This document shows, in pieces, positions 32,866 to 32,891 of a DNA stretch of 32,891 nt. How positions within the stretch are numbered: the first letter of the stretch is position 1; every line of letters begins with the position of its first letter. A program made the position numbers and the translations under genes. The notes beneath the pieces are model-generated. The model searched no databases. It worked only from the letters and a program-made list of their open reading frames with translations, and was not told the origin of the DNA. Origin of the DNA: an uncultured Collinsella sp. (lineage in GTDB: Bacteria > Actinomycetota > Coriobacteriia > Coriobacteriales > Coriobacteriaceae); the NCBI GenBank assembly GCA_900552425.1, contig URZR01000001.1, positions 1 to 32,891 on the forward strand, read 5' to 3'.

Positions 32866-32891
32866 AATTCCAAAATGTTAGGTTCATGCCT

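Noticed and set aside
32405..32887. A leftward open frame of 160 codons over tRNA-Gly and the repeats
   Set aside because: It translates the reverse of the tRNA (GIRTRECQLG is the usual false peptide) and of the repeats, so it is not a gene.
1..32891. CRISPR arrays, riboswitches or prophage genes
   Set aside because: I saw no regularly spaced direct repeats, no recognisable riboswitch leader and no phage structural genes.

Overview
The window looks like the replication-origin region of a high-GC Gram-positive anaerobe of the class Coriobacteriia, most likely Collinsella or a close relative. The genus is inferred from gene order, base composition and protein features, not from a database search. 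Genes left of about 12.56 kb run leftward (GHKL-ATPase gene, dnaA, dnaN, recF, dciA-like, gyrB, gyrA, tRNA-Ile, tRNA-Ala). Genes just to the right run rightward (rpmH, rnpA, yidD, yidC, jag/khpB, rsmG, parA, parB). Both arms therefore point away from a point near 12.6 kb, as expected for oriC.

Left edge (1-1570): a truncated, very GC-rich IS110-type transposase with a noncoding tail, then tRNA-Ala(TGC) and tRNA-Ile(GAT) with a clear promoter. A long fold-back repeat of 184 bp lies between that promoter and the gyrA terminator. Origin block (1570-12904): gyrase, DciA-like, RecF, beta clamp, DnaA, and upstream of dnaA an unusual protein joining a GHKL ATPase fold, a Gln/Pro/Tyr/Met-rich linker and a winged helix. 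Three copies of one 14-base sequence, AGTTTTCAACAGGT, sit in the two gaps flanking this pair of genes. They probably are the local DnaA boxes. They differ from the usual box, and the DnaA recognition helix differs too.

Right arm (12905-18014): the ribosomal L34, RNase P protein and membrane-insertion cluster, then rsmG and a ParABS system with three perfect parS sites at regular spacing. Two weaker parS-like sites lie inside dnaA and beyond parB. The rsmG-parB stretch is visibly AT-richer than its surroundings. Two identical TTAGGTACCTAAC palindromes bracket jag through the small gene after parB.

Distal part (18066-28740): rlmN, ddl overlapping an exonuclease-DinG helicase fusion, two tandem WYL-domain regulators resembling PafB/PafC, and a large membrane protein with an M28-peptidase-like fold. 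That fold is split by about 650 acidic, low-complexity residues and has lost several expected metal ligands. A small membrane protein follows. Right edge (28740-32891): a sortase-anchored surface adhesin with an N-terminal thioester domain and six SpaA/Cna-B-type modules, then tRNA-Gly(CCC) with its promoter and terminator, and repeats carrying copies of the tRNA 3' end.
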